Source: Hexactinellida sp. DTS-2022
Taxonomy: Eukaryota > Porifera > Hexactinellida
Direction of reading: 5' to 3'
Length of the DNA: 64,000 bases
Assembly (NCBI GenBank): GCA_028753945.1
Contig: JAPNXP010000014.1
Location: 1,860,001 to 1,924,000, forward strand
Of this stretch, positions 32,349-45,031 are shown piece after piece. Under the pieces are notes generated by a model that was not told the DNA's origin, did not search any database, and saw only the letters and a program-made list of their open reading frames with translations. A program made the translations under genes and the position numbers. Numbering within the stretch: the stretch's first letter is position 1; the number at the start of each line of letters is the position of its first letter.

Positions 32349-33593
32349 CAGGGATGCCAACCTCTGAAAACCAAAAATCGGGAGGTTTGCCATTTTTTAG
32401 CGGGAGTTTTACCAAAAAGCGGGAGGTCAAAGATGAAAAATCGGGAGAAAAGCGGGAGACTCAAAATATATGCTATTTCTTTGAATTTATCATGAATAGA
32501 ACGATACAATCTGATTAATTTTACGTTTGAATATCTACAATTAGCAAATGCTTATTTTTCAAGTTCTATCTATCAAATTTCTTCTCGCGTATCTCGTATT
32601 CACCCAATGTATGCAATAACACAACAAAACGAAATAGTAGATTACTGAATTATAATTTTTTACAAAGTAGTTTTTTAGTAGATATACGTAGATGTAGCAG
32701 ATTTAAATATCTTCAAAAGTTCATGTCATTTATGGAAATTTTTCTAGAGATTTCAAGGAATTTCATGACGATTAGGCCATCAAATTTGTAAAGTGTTGTA
32801 AAGCTTATTCCACCCTTGGTTGCATTGAATGAAATATAAACTAAACGAGAAAAAATGCAGCATAATATCTGGTATAACAACTTTCTGGAGGATGTAAGCC
32901 ACTCGGGAATTTTTAAGAATTTCTTCCAAATTCGAATTAAAACATAATATTAGTACAGTGTAATAATAAGGGGGCTATAGAATCTTAACTAACATCAAGT
33001 ATACAGTGGCGGCGCCAGGGGGGGGCCAGGGGGGGCGTGCCCCCCCATTGGAAAATGGTACCCCCCCGCCAGGGGGGGGCACACTTTTGAAAGATTCTTT
33101 GGAAACAAATATTCTCAAATATTTTTAGCGAAATATGAACAATATTGAACATGAACAACAAGATCCACCAGTTTGAAATGCGAACGGCTTGCGATTCTTG
33201 GAGTTTTGGGCAAATTGGGATTAGTTTTTTATACTCTACTGGGCAAATATGTGGATTCTCGAGTCTCGACGGCAACTATGAATTCCTGCGTTTTTTCTAA
33301 AAAGATGTGCCCCCCTGGGTTCAGGTTTTCCCACCTGGTGCCCCCCGCGCCGCCACTGCAAGTATATGAGTAGAACAAAACTTTGAACTCGTATTTTATA
33401 TTATTACGGTATATAGACTAATTTTTGCAAAATAATTCAGTTATTTACTTATACATATCATAAAATCCTAATATTGGAACAATTTCCAAAATTGCTGGAG
33501 TTTTGAAAAGTTTGGCGGGAGGTCGGGAGGATGGGAGGAATAAAGGCTAAAAAGCGGGAGACTCCCGCCAAAGCGAGAGGGTTGGCAACCCTG
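32349..33593. mobile_element. Non-autonomous hAT-like element, CAGGG..CCAA TIR family, copy B
   Basis: Ends CAGGGATGCCAACCTC and GAGGGTTGGCAACCCTG; CAATAC flanks both sides. Interior shared with copy A (11393-12373). A separate hAT-type MITE is nested at 33004-33358. Confidence 0.82.
33004..33358. mobile_element. hAT-type MITE, TIR CAGTGGCGGCGCCAGG, TSD CAAGTATA
   Basis: Left CAGTGGCGGCGCCAGG and right GCGCCGCCACTG. CAAGTATA is duplicated exactly (32996-33003, 33359-33366). Contains long C/G runs. Same family as 61386-61530. Confidence 0.92.
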
Positions 33594-35441
33594 CAATACT
33601 TCAATTAAAACAAAGGCTTCAATCAATTTCATACTTCTAGTTGCTCAATTTTTTCTTCATATTTTGGGGATTAGTGAAAATTATGCCTAAGCTCTGGATT
33701 CTACCCATAGAAAAGGCATATTTCGTCCGGGGAATACCGTTAAATCAATATATTTATTACAAGTTGGAACAATAGAAGTAGATTTAACACTTTTATAGAA
33801 ACTAAAGTGAGAGTAAACAAAGAAATTTCAACCCCCATTTATGGCATGAATTAAACCCATTATTAAAATTTCCCTTCTCCCATCAGAAGTAGAATTCTTT
33901 GCTGAATCCAATGCTGAAATACAATTTATGAATTTATTATAACATTTTTTGACCAGACAAATTTTGAAATGTGTCCAAAATTTGTTAACTCAAACATGGT
34001 TTCCCCAGGATGCAAATTAGACGGTCACTCGCACCTACATGCCAAGTTTCAGCCAATGAACTATAATAATAATAATACTAATAATAGTGCCTCCACAAGA
34101 AAATACTATCTGCACGAATGTAATTTTTTGGTGACAACACAGTGTATAAGTAACCTGAAGTAATAAACTTATATTTTAATTGTACTTGTAGGGTACTGGC
34201 TAAAAGAATTTCTTTCAGTAGTGCAATTTAGCTATTTTCTGAGAAAATTTCTATATATTTTGATTTACTTTCATTGGCGATTAACCGGTTTTAAAACCAT
34301 CGTAGCCAGTGATGGATCAACCGGAGAGTCCAGGGGGTTGCCCCCCTAAGAATATGATGGTGTAATCTAAAAATTCTATCTAGGGACTGGCACAATTTCC
34401 GAGATTGGTTAAGAGAAATATATCAGAGTTCTCTTCCCTATCTTTTCTGTGAATACTTTTGGGAACGTTGTATATCAAATATCAGGAAAAATCGTTAACT
34501 AATCGTTAACTGTTGATTCATTGTGATTGTTGGTTAATGGATAGTTTAATTCATTCATTTTTATTTTATAGTTCTAAATGAATTTAGAATATATTTCTTT
34601 GACTTATATTAAATATATTTCAACTTTCTTGAATGACACTTTCTCAAATGAAATTCTTAAAAATGAAGGTCCAAAAACTGGCCCAGTTGACCCGCGGGCG
34701 CTTTCCACGGCGTCCGAGGATACCATGTCTATCAAGTAGACTTCCGTAATCTAGATCCTTACAAGGACATATTATTTGTTTAGGACCATATTTTAATTTA
34801 TTTAGGTTCAGAAAAAGGAATTCTTTTTCTAATATTTATTCGCGTTAATTTAATGTATCAAAAAGTGTTCTTCCCCTCAATCGCCTTATTTCATGTATTT
34901 GAAAATGTTCTTCTCCAATTCGCGTTAATTTCTTATAATAAGGTAGTTATTCAAATACTAATGGCCGGTTAGTGCATATTTTTACTCATTAGCTAAATAT
35001 CATTAATTAATCTCGGAGATTATAGGAGATAGAAACATACTTTCAATTTATCAACTGATCCTTATGCAGAATAACATCTCTACAAATGGGCGGTTTCGAT
35101 AAATTGAATCTTTTGGTTGGAGCACAGTAATCACTCAACATGACTGGAAAATGATGACTCATCAGCTATTATATTAAAATAACTATGAAATGAAATGAGT
35201 TAGAAGGAAACTTCCAACGCAATTAGGGTCGTTACCTCCCGAAACACCTTTCTAAATTGGGTTAACACCTTAATAGTGATGATGACATTTAATTTTTTCT
35301 AAAATTACAGCTTTGCCACATCATTTTAATTTGGAGGCACTGTCAATTTACCAACCACCAAAAGATATTGCCTTCTATGGAAATTGCCCCCGGCACAGCC
35401 TTAATTTTAGATTTTTTAATGAGTGACGCCTCCTGCTAGAC
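33594..35441. other. AT-rich region with hairpin repeat, member 2, no gene
   Basis: 34990-35420 parallels 56215-56695 (AATTTATCAACTGATCCTTATG, then TCTACAAATG, then TTTGGAGGCACTGTCAAT ... CGGCACAGCC). 34305-34350 starts like a MITE end (CAGTGATGGATCAACCGG) without a partner. The rest is featureless. Confidence 0.5.
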
Positions 35442-35716
35442 CAAGTGTGTGCAACCTCATTTAACACTGGGCCGCATTGTGCTTCTCAGATCTTTTAACG
35501 GGCCGCGATTCGGTTAGTTTTCGAATCTTCAGATTTAGATTAGAAGAAAACATTGTTTAAGTTTTGTGTTTTTTGACTATGAGAAATATTGTCACAAAAT
35601 TATAATAATTGTCACAAGGTCACATATGTGTTCCTTAGTGTGAGATCTGTGATTGTTCAGGATTGCTTCGCGGGCCGCAGCACAGAGCGTTGCGGGCCGC
35701 AGGTTGCACACCGCTG
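35442..35716. mobile_element. hAT-type MITE, TIR CAAGTGTGTGCAACCT, TSD TGCTAGAC
   Basis: Left CAAGTGTGTGCAACCT and right AGGTTGCACACCGCTG; TGCTAGAC duplicated exactly (35434-35441, 35717-35724). Contains several GGGCCGC units typical of this MITE style. 275 bp. Confidence 0.92.
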
Positions 35717-35724
35717 TGCTAGAC

Positions 35725-38064
35725 CATAAGTGTCAGAGATCTGAGATTTTCAGAATAGGTGTCTTGTTGTTGAATGATTTGTATGTCTTGATCCAATTTT
35801 TGAATTTTGTATTTTTTGTAAATAAGCACAAAAAAGGACAAAAAAGGATGCAAAAAATGAATGCAATTTGTCGAAAAGAAAGGACTGCCCTTCCAAAAGA
35901 AGGACATCTGGTCATCCTGGTCCATAAGTGGAAACTTTTTCTGCATAGAGATGGTGAGTATGCTTTACTAGTTGGACATACTTAATTAATTAATTACCAG
36001 TTTTCCTTTAAGCTTAACATCACTTACATATTTTAATTGATAAATAACTTCTATGTAGACCGCTATTTCTAGACCAGGTTTTCTTACATATACATTAGTA
36101 ATACCCATAGACGGCAGGGCTTTTGGTCTACAGAATTTATAGACGGTCGACAAATTTTGGCGTATTTGTATGGGCTTTTTTTATAGACCGTCTACATATA
36201 AGGATGCTCTTTAATTAATCATACGTAATTATGTTACGGGTATTATATGCTAGATCTTCACACCTGAAAAACATTTTCGTTTGTGCTATACACTTTGTTC
36301 CCCGTGATATCATTGACACACAAACTTATCTTGACATGATGGCCAAACGAAGATACGACCAATAAAAGCTGCATTGAAGAAAGGCGCTGTAGCTAGATAC
36401 ATTCCTGGTGGCCCTGATAGTCTTATTGATCACACTATCAAGTATCAGCGGCTTGATAGAGACAAAAGGAGCATGATTTACAGATCCAAGTATGTCAATT
36501 TGTGCTAAATGTAAAAGTTTTGTATTTTAACATGTTGTATGTTATTGTATATAGGCAATGAAACAGAGTGTTGACTTGTACGAAGAAGAACAGAGAAAAT
36601 TCAGTCTCTAAATAATCTGACATTAAGATCCTCAAGGATTGTTTTTTTGCACCTTGATACTACATTTATATTGTCAATATGACATCAAATACAGTAGTCA
36701 TTTCAGTTTCTTCAAGTTAAAGTGTTCTAATCGTGGAACCCTTGAAAATCTCTCAATCAGCTGTTGTTTGAAAACCGATAGATATGGACATTGATTGATT
36801 ATTCAACATTCTTGGAAGGGAGTTCGTATCAAGGACCGAAATTACATAACGATGCCAGATTTAATTGAATGTCTACTCTAGTTAGTTGGTTAGAGTCTGG
36901 GAAGCTTACCAGTTCATAGGAAAATTAACGGTTCAAACCTTCACGGGTTTACACCATTCAAGTATTGCACTGCCTAAACTTGTAGAATATTGACCGGCGA
37001 ATGTGGAATTACTTAAATATTGTCATCATTTATACAAATTGATCTTATTGAACACGATTTTGGATTATACAAACAGATGTAAAACTACAATGTATTGGTT
37101 TGTCAAGTCCTGGAAAATGAGAGGGCACTTAAACAGTCTAATATTCTCAAGTTGTATAATAGGAAAGATTATGTCCATAAAGATAGAGATTCGTTTATGG
37201 AATTTATCAGCAGCTTCGAAACCCATGAAAATTATCTTTATGCAGCCATCCGTAGAAATTTGATTTCACACATTGAAGTTATTTCCTGAATTCATACACA
37301 AGACAACCTCTAGCTTTTATCGGAGGATATCCTGCCTTTCTTATTAAGGAAATTGTCTAAAATATCAGATTTGTACCCCGATCGTTGTTCAGTACTCACT
37401 GAAAGTATACGGAAATGAATGGAAAATTGAAGACCCGGATTTTAACTTTGCCTTTTGATTGGCCCTTTTGATCGTGGCTGCTTAAAATGGCCCTTCCAAT
37501 TAATTGCTAAATGTGGTGTTTACACCTTGGTAAGTGTTTACAATTATGTTTTCAATCGGATTCAAGCAACTCCCTCTCCTAAAACTCGATAGTGAAAAGT
37601 GCGAAGACTTCGTTGACGAGTGAATAGATTGCTTAGTCCAGAAGGAAAATCAAATTTATCACTTTAAATTTTAACAACAGTAGCCAATTGTTACTTAACA
37701 GCGACAAGGCAAAGAACCATATTGAATTATTGTTCCTACTACCTGCCCCAAAGAAAATAATGAAAAATTCCTCTAAATATTTGCTTAGTTTTCATAATTT
37801 TACTATCTAGTTTGCATGTAATAATAATACTTGATCTTGAATTTATGTTGGGAGACAACTATGACCCATATATAAAACTTTGATATGTGTAGTTGATATA
37901 ATGAGTCTAGTATTAATCAGGTAATTGGTTACAGTTAGAATAATAAACCCGCCTTTATCTTATCCCTGGTCCAAAGCAGTGAAATGGCCTTTATATTGTA
38001 GGCTATGGAATTTTTCATTTTTATGAAGGTGTCAAACTCATCTATATATAAAGTTATATAGTCT
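35725..38064. other. Low-complexity region with possible exon relics
   Basis: One frame at about 36339-36505 reads GQTKIRPIKAALKKGAVARY, then IPGGPDSLIDHTIKYQRL, and meets a donor-like AA|GTATGT. A following acceptor (TATATAG, about 36556) opens AMKQSVDLYEEEQRKFSL-stop, but the phases do not agree. 37095-37289 gives a further 64-codon frame with no known motif. These may be eroded transposon exons. 36880-36950 resembles tRNA A and B boxes (TAGTTGGTTAGAG, GGTTCAAACC) without a cloverleaf. Confidence 0.3.
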
Positions 38065-38533
38065 TGTTGTATCGTATATTGAGGCACTATCGTATATTTA
38101 GGCGCTGTATGATACACTAATATATATTTCGGATATGCTATTACAAATTATTATGTGGTATTTTGAGGTGCTCTGATAAATTGAGACGCTACTATAAATG
38201 TGATTTCCTATCATTTTGCAATATATCATGAACTCGACCTTGCATAAGTGAACCATTGATGCGCTATTAAATGTATACCATAATATTTTTGAGGCTCGTG
38301 GTAACAATTTTCCATTCCGAGAATCAAGTAATTTAACTTAATATTGATTAGTTATCTTAAATTTGCGTTCTAAGTTCTAATTACGATAAATTGTATCGTT
38401 AAATGATTGAAAATCACATTAATAGTAGCGTCTCAATCTATCAGAGGCTTCAAAATACCACAGTATACTTTATAATAGCATATCCATGGTTTATATTAGT
38501 GTTTCATACAGCGCCTCAATATACGATACAACA
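38065..38533. mobile_element. Ginger-related MITE beside copy 2 (TIR TGTTGTATCGTATATTGAGG)
   Basis: Left TGTTGTATCGTATATTGAGG and right CCTCAATATACGATACAACA are perfect inverses. Subterminal pieces (GAGACGCTACTATAAATGTG, AACCATTGATGCGCTATTA) resemble the Ginger end modules in diverged form. It is non-coding and lies 4 bases (GTAA) from the left end of Ginger copy 2. Confidence 0.8.
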
Positions 38534-39266
38534 GTAATGTTGCATGATATTTTGAGACGCGTGAGATTCTGAGACGCCTATGTGATACAATAAATACACC
38601 ATGGATGTGCTATTACAAATTAAACAGTGATATTTTGAGACGCTATAAAAGGAAATTTTTGGCTTATTTTTACTTTTTAAAATGAATTTAAGAATAATAT
38701 AATTTTGAGACGCGTGAGATTTTGAGACATTGTATTACCAAACCATGGATGTGCTATTAGAAATTATACAGTTATATTTTGAGACGCTACTATAAAAGTA
38801 ATATTTCGCTTATTTTTACTTTTTATTATGAATTTAAGAATATACTATGATTTTGAGACGATAGCAAAGATAAACCAGAGACATAGATGTGCTATTATAT
38901 ATTCTTTTGAGACGCTGGTATATAACAATTTCTGAGTGATTACCTGTTTTGAACATCTCACTATATGTTATATTCTATCTGCAATAAGTATCCCTTTCAA
39001 ATTAATTTAAATTACTGATAATTATAGCAACTTAAAACGCCCAATTTCCAATGTATATCTGATTTGACTAGTTTCCATAATCTACTAATTTCCCAATTCA
39101 CCATATGGTTATAATACTAACAATTGCAGAGACACAACTTTAATTAAACAAAAACAAAAACAACTATTACAAACAAACAGAATGAACATACTAAATTAAT
39201 ATAAATGAAACCTAATAATAAATACATAAACTAAATAAAAAAACACAACATTAATTAAATAAATTA

Positions 39267-39482
39267 TCACAATACTATCCCCAACAATACCCCCCTTCTC
39301 CTCCTGTCCTCCTTCCTCCTCCTCCTACTACTCATTCTCTCCCTCAGCAATCCCCTCAACGTCAAAATTTCCCCCTCCTTCCAAAATCTTTCCTCCCGCC
39401 ATTCCCTTCTCTCCCCTTCCCAAGCCCTCCTCTCCCCTTCCCACTTTCTCAAATAAAATATTAGTAAGTAAAATAGTAACAT
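39267..39482 (-). other. Purine-rich tract with 71-codon frame, copy 2
   Basis: Identical to the tract at 28977-29192, inverted. Probably non-coding, strongly strand-biased. Confidence 0.5.
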
Positions 39483-40130
39483 ATAAATTATGTAGCTTTG
39501 TAAGCTATTACTTATAGTTATTAAATTTTCATAGTCAACCTACGAAATTCTAATACACAGTGTCAATTACTTCAATTGCCAGCACTTACCTTATCTGATT
39601 ACGATTAACAAAATAATACAAACAAAATATTTCTAACAAACTTTGTTGTTAAGTTAGGTAAGTTTGTTAATTAACTATTACTTTAATTAAAGTAAACTTT
39701 GTATTGCCCACATACGAAATTCTAATACACAGTGTCAATTACGTCAATTGCCAGCACTTACCTTATTTAACAAAATAATACAAACAAAATATTTCTAACA
39801 AACTTTGTTGTTACGAAATAAAAAGATTTTTTTAAAATGTTTAAACCTTTTTATTTCTCCTGAATTTCTATAATATATTCCTAGATTTCTGACGACTTAT
39901 GGTTACTAGCCTACCAATATAATAGCTAAAAGAATTAATCACAACGATTAACTTATTTCTAAATGTATCATACTTAAACTTGGAGAATGTCTAGAAAGAG
40001 ATATACATATATTTATAAGATCAGTAAAAGGTAAACTATTTTTTCAATCAGTTTTGATTGTATTAGCCAATTATTATTTTTGGGGCCTCCTCCTTTTCCC
40101 CACACAGCCGCCCTATCCTCTCCATTCATA

Positions 40131-40263
40131 CAGTGGAAACCGCATAGCTATATCCATTCAATCGGCCCCAATTTTTAAGTTAATTAGCCTTCGTTCGTAT
40201 GTGTGTAACGACATAACAGAATGAGCATCGCATTGATGCGCCCTGATAATGCGGTTCCCAGTG
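40131..40263. mobile_element. Tc1/mariner-type MITE (CACTGGGAACCGC) in Ginger copy 2
   Basis: Counterpart of 28196-28328, TA flanks. Confidence 0.78.
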
Positions 40264-40337
40264 TACAAAAAAAACTCTCAAAGGAAAATAGGTTAAGTTA
40301 CAGTAAATTACTCAAACTATGAAATTAAACACTATTA

Positions 40338-40570
40338 CAGTGAACTCCAAGTCGGCTATAAATCGGCTTATAACAAAGTTCAATAGTCCGGACATCCTTA
40401 TATTTAACTATACTATAGTCAAATAAATTGATATATGTAATCTCTTTTTAACGAAGATATTTCTTATCCCATAAATTTCTGAGTAATTAATTTTAATCAG
40501 CTTTTAACAAATTCAGGTGTATACAAATATTAAATCGATGTCCGCAATTCGTTATAACGGGAGTTCACTG
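40338..40570. mobile_element. Tc1/mariner-type MITE (CAGTGAACTCC) in Ginger copy 2
   Basis: Counterpart of 27889-28121, TA flanks. Confidence 0.78.
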
Positions 40571-40916
40571 TACTTAATAATATACGATGTAACAAAGTTA
40601 CATCGTGTATGGTGGACTTACTAAATAGAAACTAATTAATTACTTAGTATAAAGTATATTAGTAGATAATTAAAAATGTTAACTCACTTGATTCCACAGA
40701 TAATTTACCTACATACTAGTCGTCAGTCTTTTGCATCCTAGATCGTAGATAACAGCTCGTCTTTCGCCACTGGGGATATGCCGTTGCAGGTCACGTTTCC
40801 ATATTCTGGGCTCACCATGATTGGGATTGCGTTGCCTGAATAACCTCGAGCAGAGGTCCCCACAAAGTTCGATGTACCTTGCCTTTGAGCGCTTTCGATA
40901 GAGTGTTGTGAGCTGT

Positions 40917-43900
40917 TATTCAATCGTTTGGACATCATCTGAAATAGTTCCATATGTCTTGTAATTCGTGATCAGCATTGATACGACAGGTTGATAGTGG
41001 TCGAAGTAGTTTTGGATATAAAGGATGGCTGTAGGGTTATCTGTGGCTCTGTGTAAACTCCAACGCACCTCGCGAATTACTGAGTCTTTCGTTGTGTAGA
41101 AGTTATTTGCAATGTAGACATCGGCATCAAGAATAGCAGAAGCAGCATAAATTTCCACATCTGTTCCCCAAATGGATTCACGATTCATAAGTCTTTATGT
41201 GCTAGGGTATTCACACGGTGTCGTTCGTTTGGTTTGAAAATACCATCCTAGTTTCCTTGTTCCTTCACTGGCGATAAAGCGAGAGATGATGGAACGAAGA
41301 TGTAGGTGGCTGTTTTCACTCCCAGTAATTAATTTGGATATGCATCGAAATAGACAATTACCATCTCCTTCGATATGTTCCGTTTCGCATGGTTCAAAAC
41401 CGCTAAGTAACTTCCCAACGCTATTAAATGGTTGTCTACAAACTGATTCAAATGATATCCCCAACATATCGCATTTACTTCGCTGCCAATTTTCATCTAT
41501 CACTGTGATCCTTGGGTCCATCGGTGTGTCGTAGGGATTACGAAGCGGAACTGCGTCGTGAAATGATTCCCATAGCATTGTGTTTAGATACTGCATTCCC
41601 TAAAATATTAATTTGTTTACAATTTAATAAATATAAGAATTATTTTAATGTCACAACTTGCTTTGATATACTAAACAAACATACTAATTTAAATTGAATT
41701 GAGTTGTATGACTGTATTGTTAGATTAAATTAACTTACCAGGAAATACAGTACTTTGTGTGTGTATCTAGCACGTTGGGTATCTGTATAGCTGGGGTAGA
41801 GATCTGTTGTCCATCCGAGTATAATCTCCATAATATCTCTCTTCTACAATAAATGGATAATATGATAATTTGTAGTTATCGTATGAATCATTGTTAATTA
41901 ACTTACAACTTCCTCTTCTTTTCCGCCATCCAAATACTCGAATAACATCGTGTTGGGAGTGTAGCTGTGCGCTTTGTATAGCAAGTGGTGCAGCTCTTCA
42001 TGTAGAGGAGTCATGAAGGTCTGCCCACGTATATTCTGCTTTAGGATTTCCTACAAATTACAACATTGTAAGAAAAATATTACGGAATGTTACAAATATT
42101 CTGGATTGACGTCAAGAGAAGGTGTAAAGCGAAAATAACAATGAGTGTCAATAAAGATTACACTCAATGAATTAGACTATAGATGTGAAACGGGAAGCTT
42201 ACTTTTAAGTTATTAAGGTGTTGAAATATAGATTCCGTAGAAAATCCGAAGAGATTCTGATACATCTAAAAAAGGAATATTTTACTATTAACACTATTTT
42301 ATCTTTTAAATAACAACTCAATCACAATGAATTTACCTGTGAGGTGTTGATTCCGATGCTAGTATCGAGGCTTACTTTCTTCTTAGTATTCTTGGGACTA
42401 GAGGATCTTTCGAAGTAAGGTCTTGTGATATGGATTGGAATCTTTTTGTCCTTCTTCGTTCCTAATTCTGTTTGAGAAATTGTAACATGGCTTTCTGTTA
42501 CTTTCGAAACCGTGTAAGGCCCAAGATGTTTCGTTTGCTTCTTTGTTTTGGGCATGTGTTTTAGTTTGGGCATGTTGGTATAAATTTATCTTATCATCCT
42601 TCCTTAGAGGGGCACTAATTACAGAGAGAATAATTATGAAAATAATTATTATCGAAATAATGAATCGAACATTAGTAACAAGATAGGCTGTGTGTTATGT
42701 ATGAATTAAATATCGTCATCAGTTCAACTAACCGACTAGTGTTAACTTTCCTATCATATTGTATCTTCTGCTTGAGTTGTTCAAAACTGATGCAGTCCAT
42801 AGCTGATTGCTGTGTAGAAGTTCGAGATTCATCGATGTTGCTAACTGCTTCGAGGGGATTATCAGGAGGTGGGCAAAAGATGTCGTTTATACCTTCGATA
42901 TCATCTAGTGGATCTGTGAGTTCAGAGAAAATCGATTCTTCCAAATCAAAGTCTTCCTCATCGTTGGTATGCAGGTCGTTAATGGTGGACAAGAGATCTT
43001 GATGCCGGGACTCTCTTCCCCACATAACCTTGAATGGAGTTTGTCCGAGGGATCTTTTCTTGCAGGAGTTCATCGCAAGCACAGCCTGTTTGAGCAGTTT
43101 GGACCAATGATCCCCTATCTGGCTCTCCATTTTAATCAGTTTTCTATATTGGTAATTCGTAAATTGGTCTTAAAATTATATTACAAAATACTAACTGTTT
43201 CAGAATCTTGTTGTGCGCTTCGACTAAGCCGTTAGCCATGACGAGTGCTACGATTGTCTATTCCCAATTTCTGGTTGAATTCCTTAAATATCTGTTAAAT
43301 ACAATAAATAAATACAAATAACTATACATTCTATAATGTTAGTGTGTAAAATTAGAAAATTATGATAATTATATAAGTTATTTAATTTTAATTAATTAAT
43401 TAATTAACACCAATCTAACAAACAGTATTACATTATACTACTCACATTGCTTGTGAACTCTTTGCCCTGGTCGTGCTGGATAATATCAGGTAATCCCATA
43501 TCGAGATAGATGTCCTTCAGATTCTGAATAACTTCTTGTGAAGTATTGGTCTTGAGAGGGCGTACTGCAACATATTTGCTCAGGTAGCAGACAGTGACTA
43601 GAATGTGTTTATAGCCGTCTTCACTCTCAGGGAGGTCGCATATAAGGTCCATTCCTATATGTCTCCACGTTTTAGAAGGAGGTGGTATTGGTTGGAGTTT
43701 CTTTTGCGGTTGAGGTGGCAAGGCCGCTGTCATCTGACATATATGGCAAGTCTTTACCTTGATAATATAAGAAAGTCATTACTATTGTATGATTTAATAT
43801 GTACTACTATGTTACAAAGCTAAGTGAATACGTAGTTTCTAATCATTATGAATTTGGGATTATTTTCCACTGAGATACAGCCACATTTCCTTATGTGCCA

Positions 43901-45031
43901 CTTGTCCCACAAGTAGCACGTGACATAGACACAGATGCCACTTCATGGAAAATTATTGGATAAACATGACTTAAAATCATAATGTTATGATATTTATAAT
44001 TATATTACAAGATTAAGTCATTTGAGAGTAGTTTAATCCAGCAGAATTTATTACGCAAACGAGAAGTACCGTATTTCCTTGAATAGTAGCCCCCCCTCGA
44101 ATAATCGCCCCCCTTGAATAATCGCCCCCCCAAAATAGGTCCTAATTATTTTTTGACACAGCCTAGAATAACCGTTGATATCAAATTATCGCCTCCCTTC
44201 AATTATTGACTCTCTCAAATGATTATATTCCACAAATATTCGCCATTCTCGAAAATCACAACATTTTCTTGTGCCAAAATGGGGCTTGAAATCAATAATC
44301 GCCCCGGCTACTATTCAAGGCAATACGGTATATTGTAATTCAGAAATAAAAATTCAGTTCTTCAAATAGTTTTCGTTGGCTATTAGTATACATTTAGTTA
44401 GAATGCATTATAACATTTAAAATGATTCAAAATTAAATAGCCCATTTGAATAATAAAAATAATAATGGTTCAAATGAAACGAGATAGGTAGGAAATTTTT
44501 ATAAAGTATGAACAAATACAGAAGTGGTCCGAACAAAGATGGACAATCCTTTATAATAATGTCACTGTAAATGGCAAGTGGTCCGGCCATGACCGAACCA
44601 CGTGCTACCTAGGAAAGTATGCCGAATAATTAAACTCACATATTCTTTAACGTCTTGGGAAACGCCTGCCCATGTGTATCTTCGCTGAACTGAATGTACG
44701 GTCGTGTTTATTCCGGGATGACCGACTTCGTCATGGAACTTCTCATAGATGCTGTCCAACTCAGACTGCAATGGAACTGCCAAATCTGTCTCTGTGCCTT
44801 CCAGTTTTACTCTCTAAAGGGAGAATTCAATTAAACCATGGGATATTTAAAAATGGTCTAGGGGAATAAGGAAGTCAATATTACCTTGAAAAGTCTGTTG
44901 GTATCTCCAATAAAATAGGAAGACAATCTTCTTTTGTAGTTCCATTTTGTCTGACGTGAAGCTTGAGATGCTTCAGGATATTTTTCTTCGCGAATAAAGT
45001 GAATGATTTCGTCATATTCATTTGGATTCAT
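40917..45031 (-). pseudogene. Ginger transposase-OTU polyprotein gene, copy 2
   Basis: Same ten-exon gene as copy 1, on the minus strand, from ATG 45031 to the stop near 40916. All visible exon products are identical: the H2C2 segment (44813-44640), integrase core (43757-43446), catalytic Glu exon (43291-43196), exon with QTPFKVMWGRES (43143-42733), GPY/F exon (42614-42337) and OTU exon (41599-40916). It carries the same frameshift before the catalytic Glu (near 43240), the same frameshift before the GPY module (near 42575) and the same OTU stop (41197-41195). The shared defects show that both copies descend from an already broken parent, or that one is a copy of the other. Confidence 0.85.
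44069..44328. mobile_element. MITE in intron 2 of Ginger copy 2
   Basis: Inverse counterpart of 24132-24391, same TIR and TA flanks. Confidence 0.85.

Noticed and set aside
35653..35985. 110-codon frame starting MFRIASRAAAQSVAGRRLHT
   Set aside because: Its first third lies in the right end of the hAT-type MITE 35442-35716, and the rest is low-complexity AAAAAGGA sequence. Not a gene.
36880..36955. tRNA gene (TAGTTGGTTAGAG and GGTTCAAACC boxes)
   Set aside because: No acceptor or anticodon stems pair. At most a SINE or tRNA-derived remnant.
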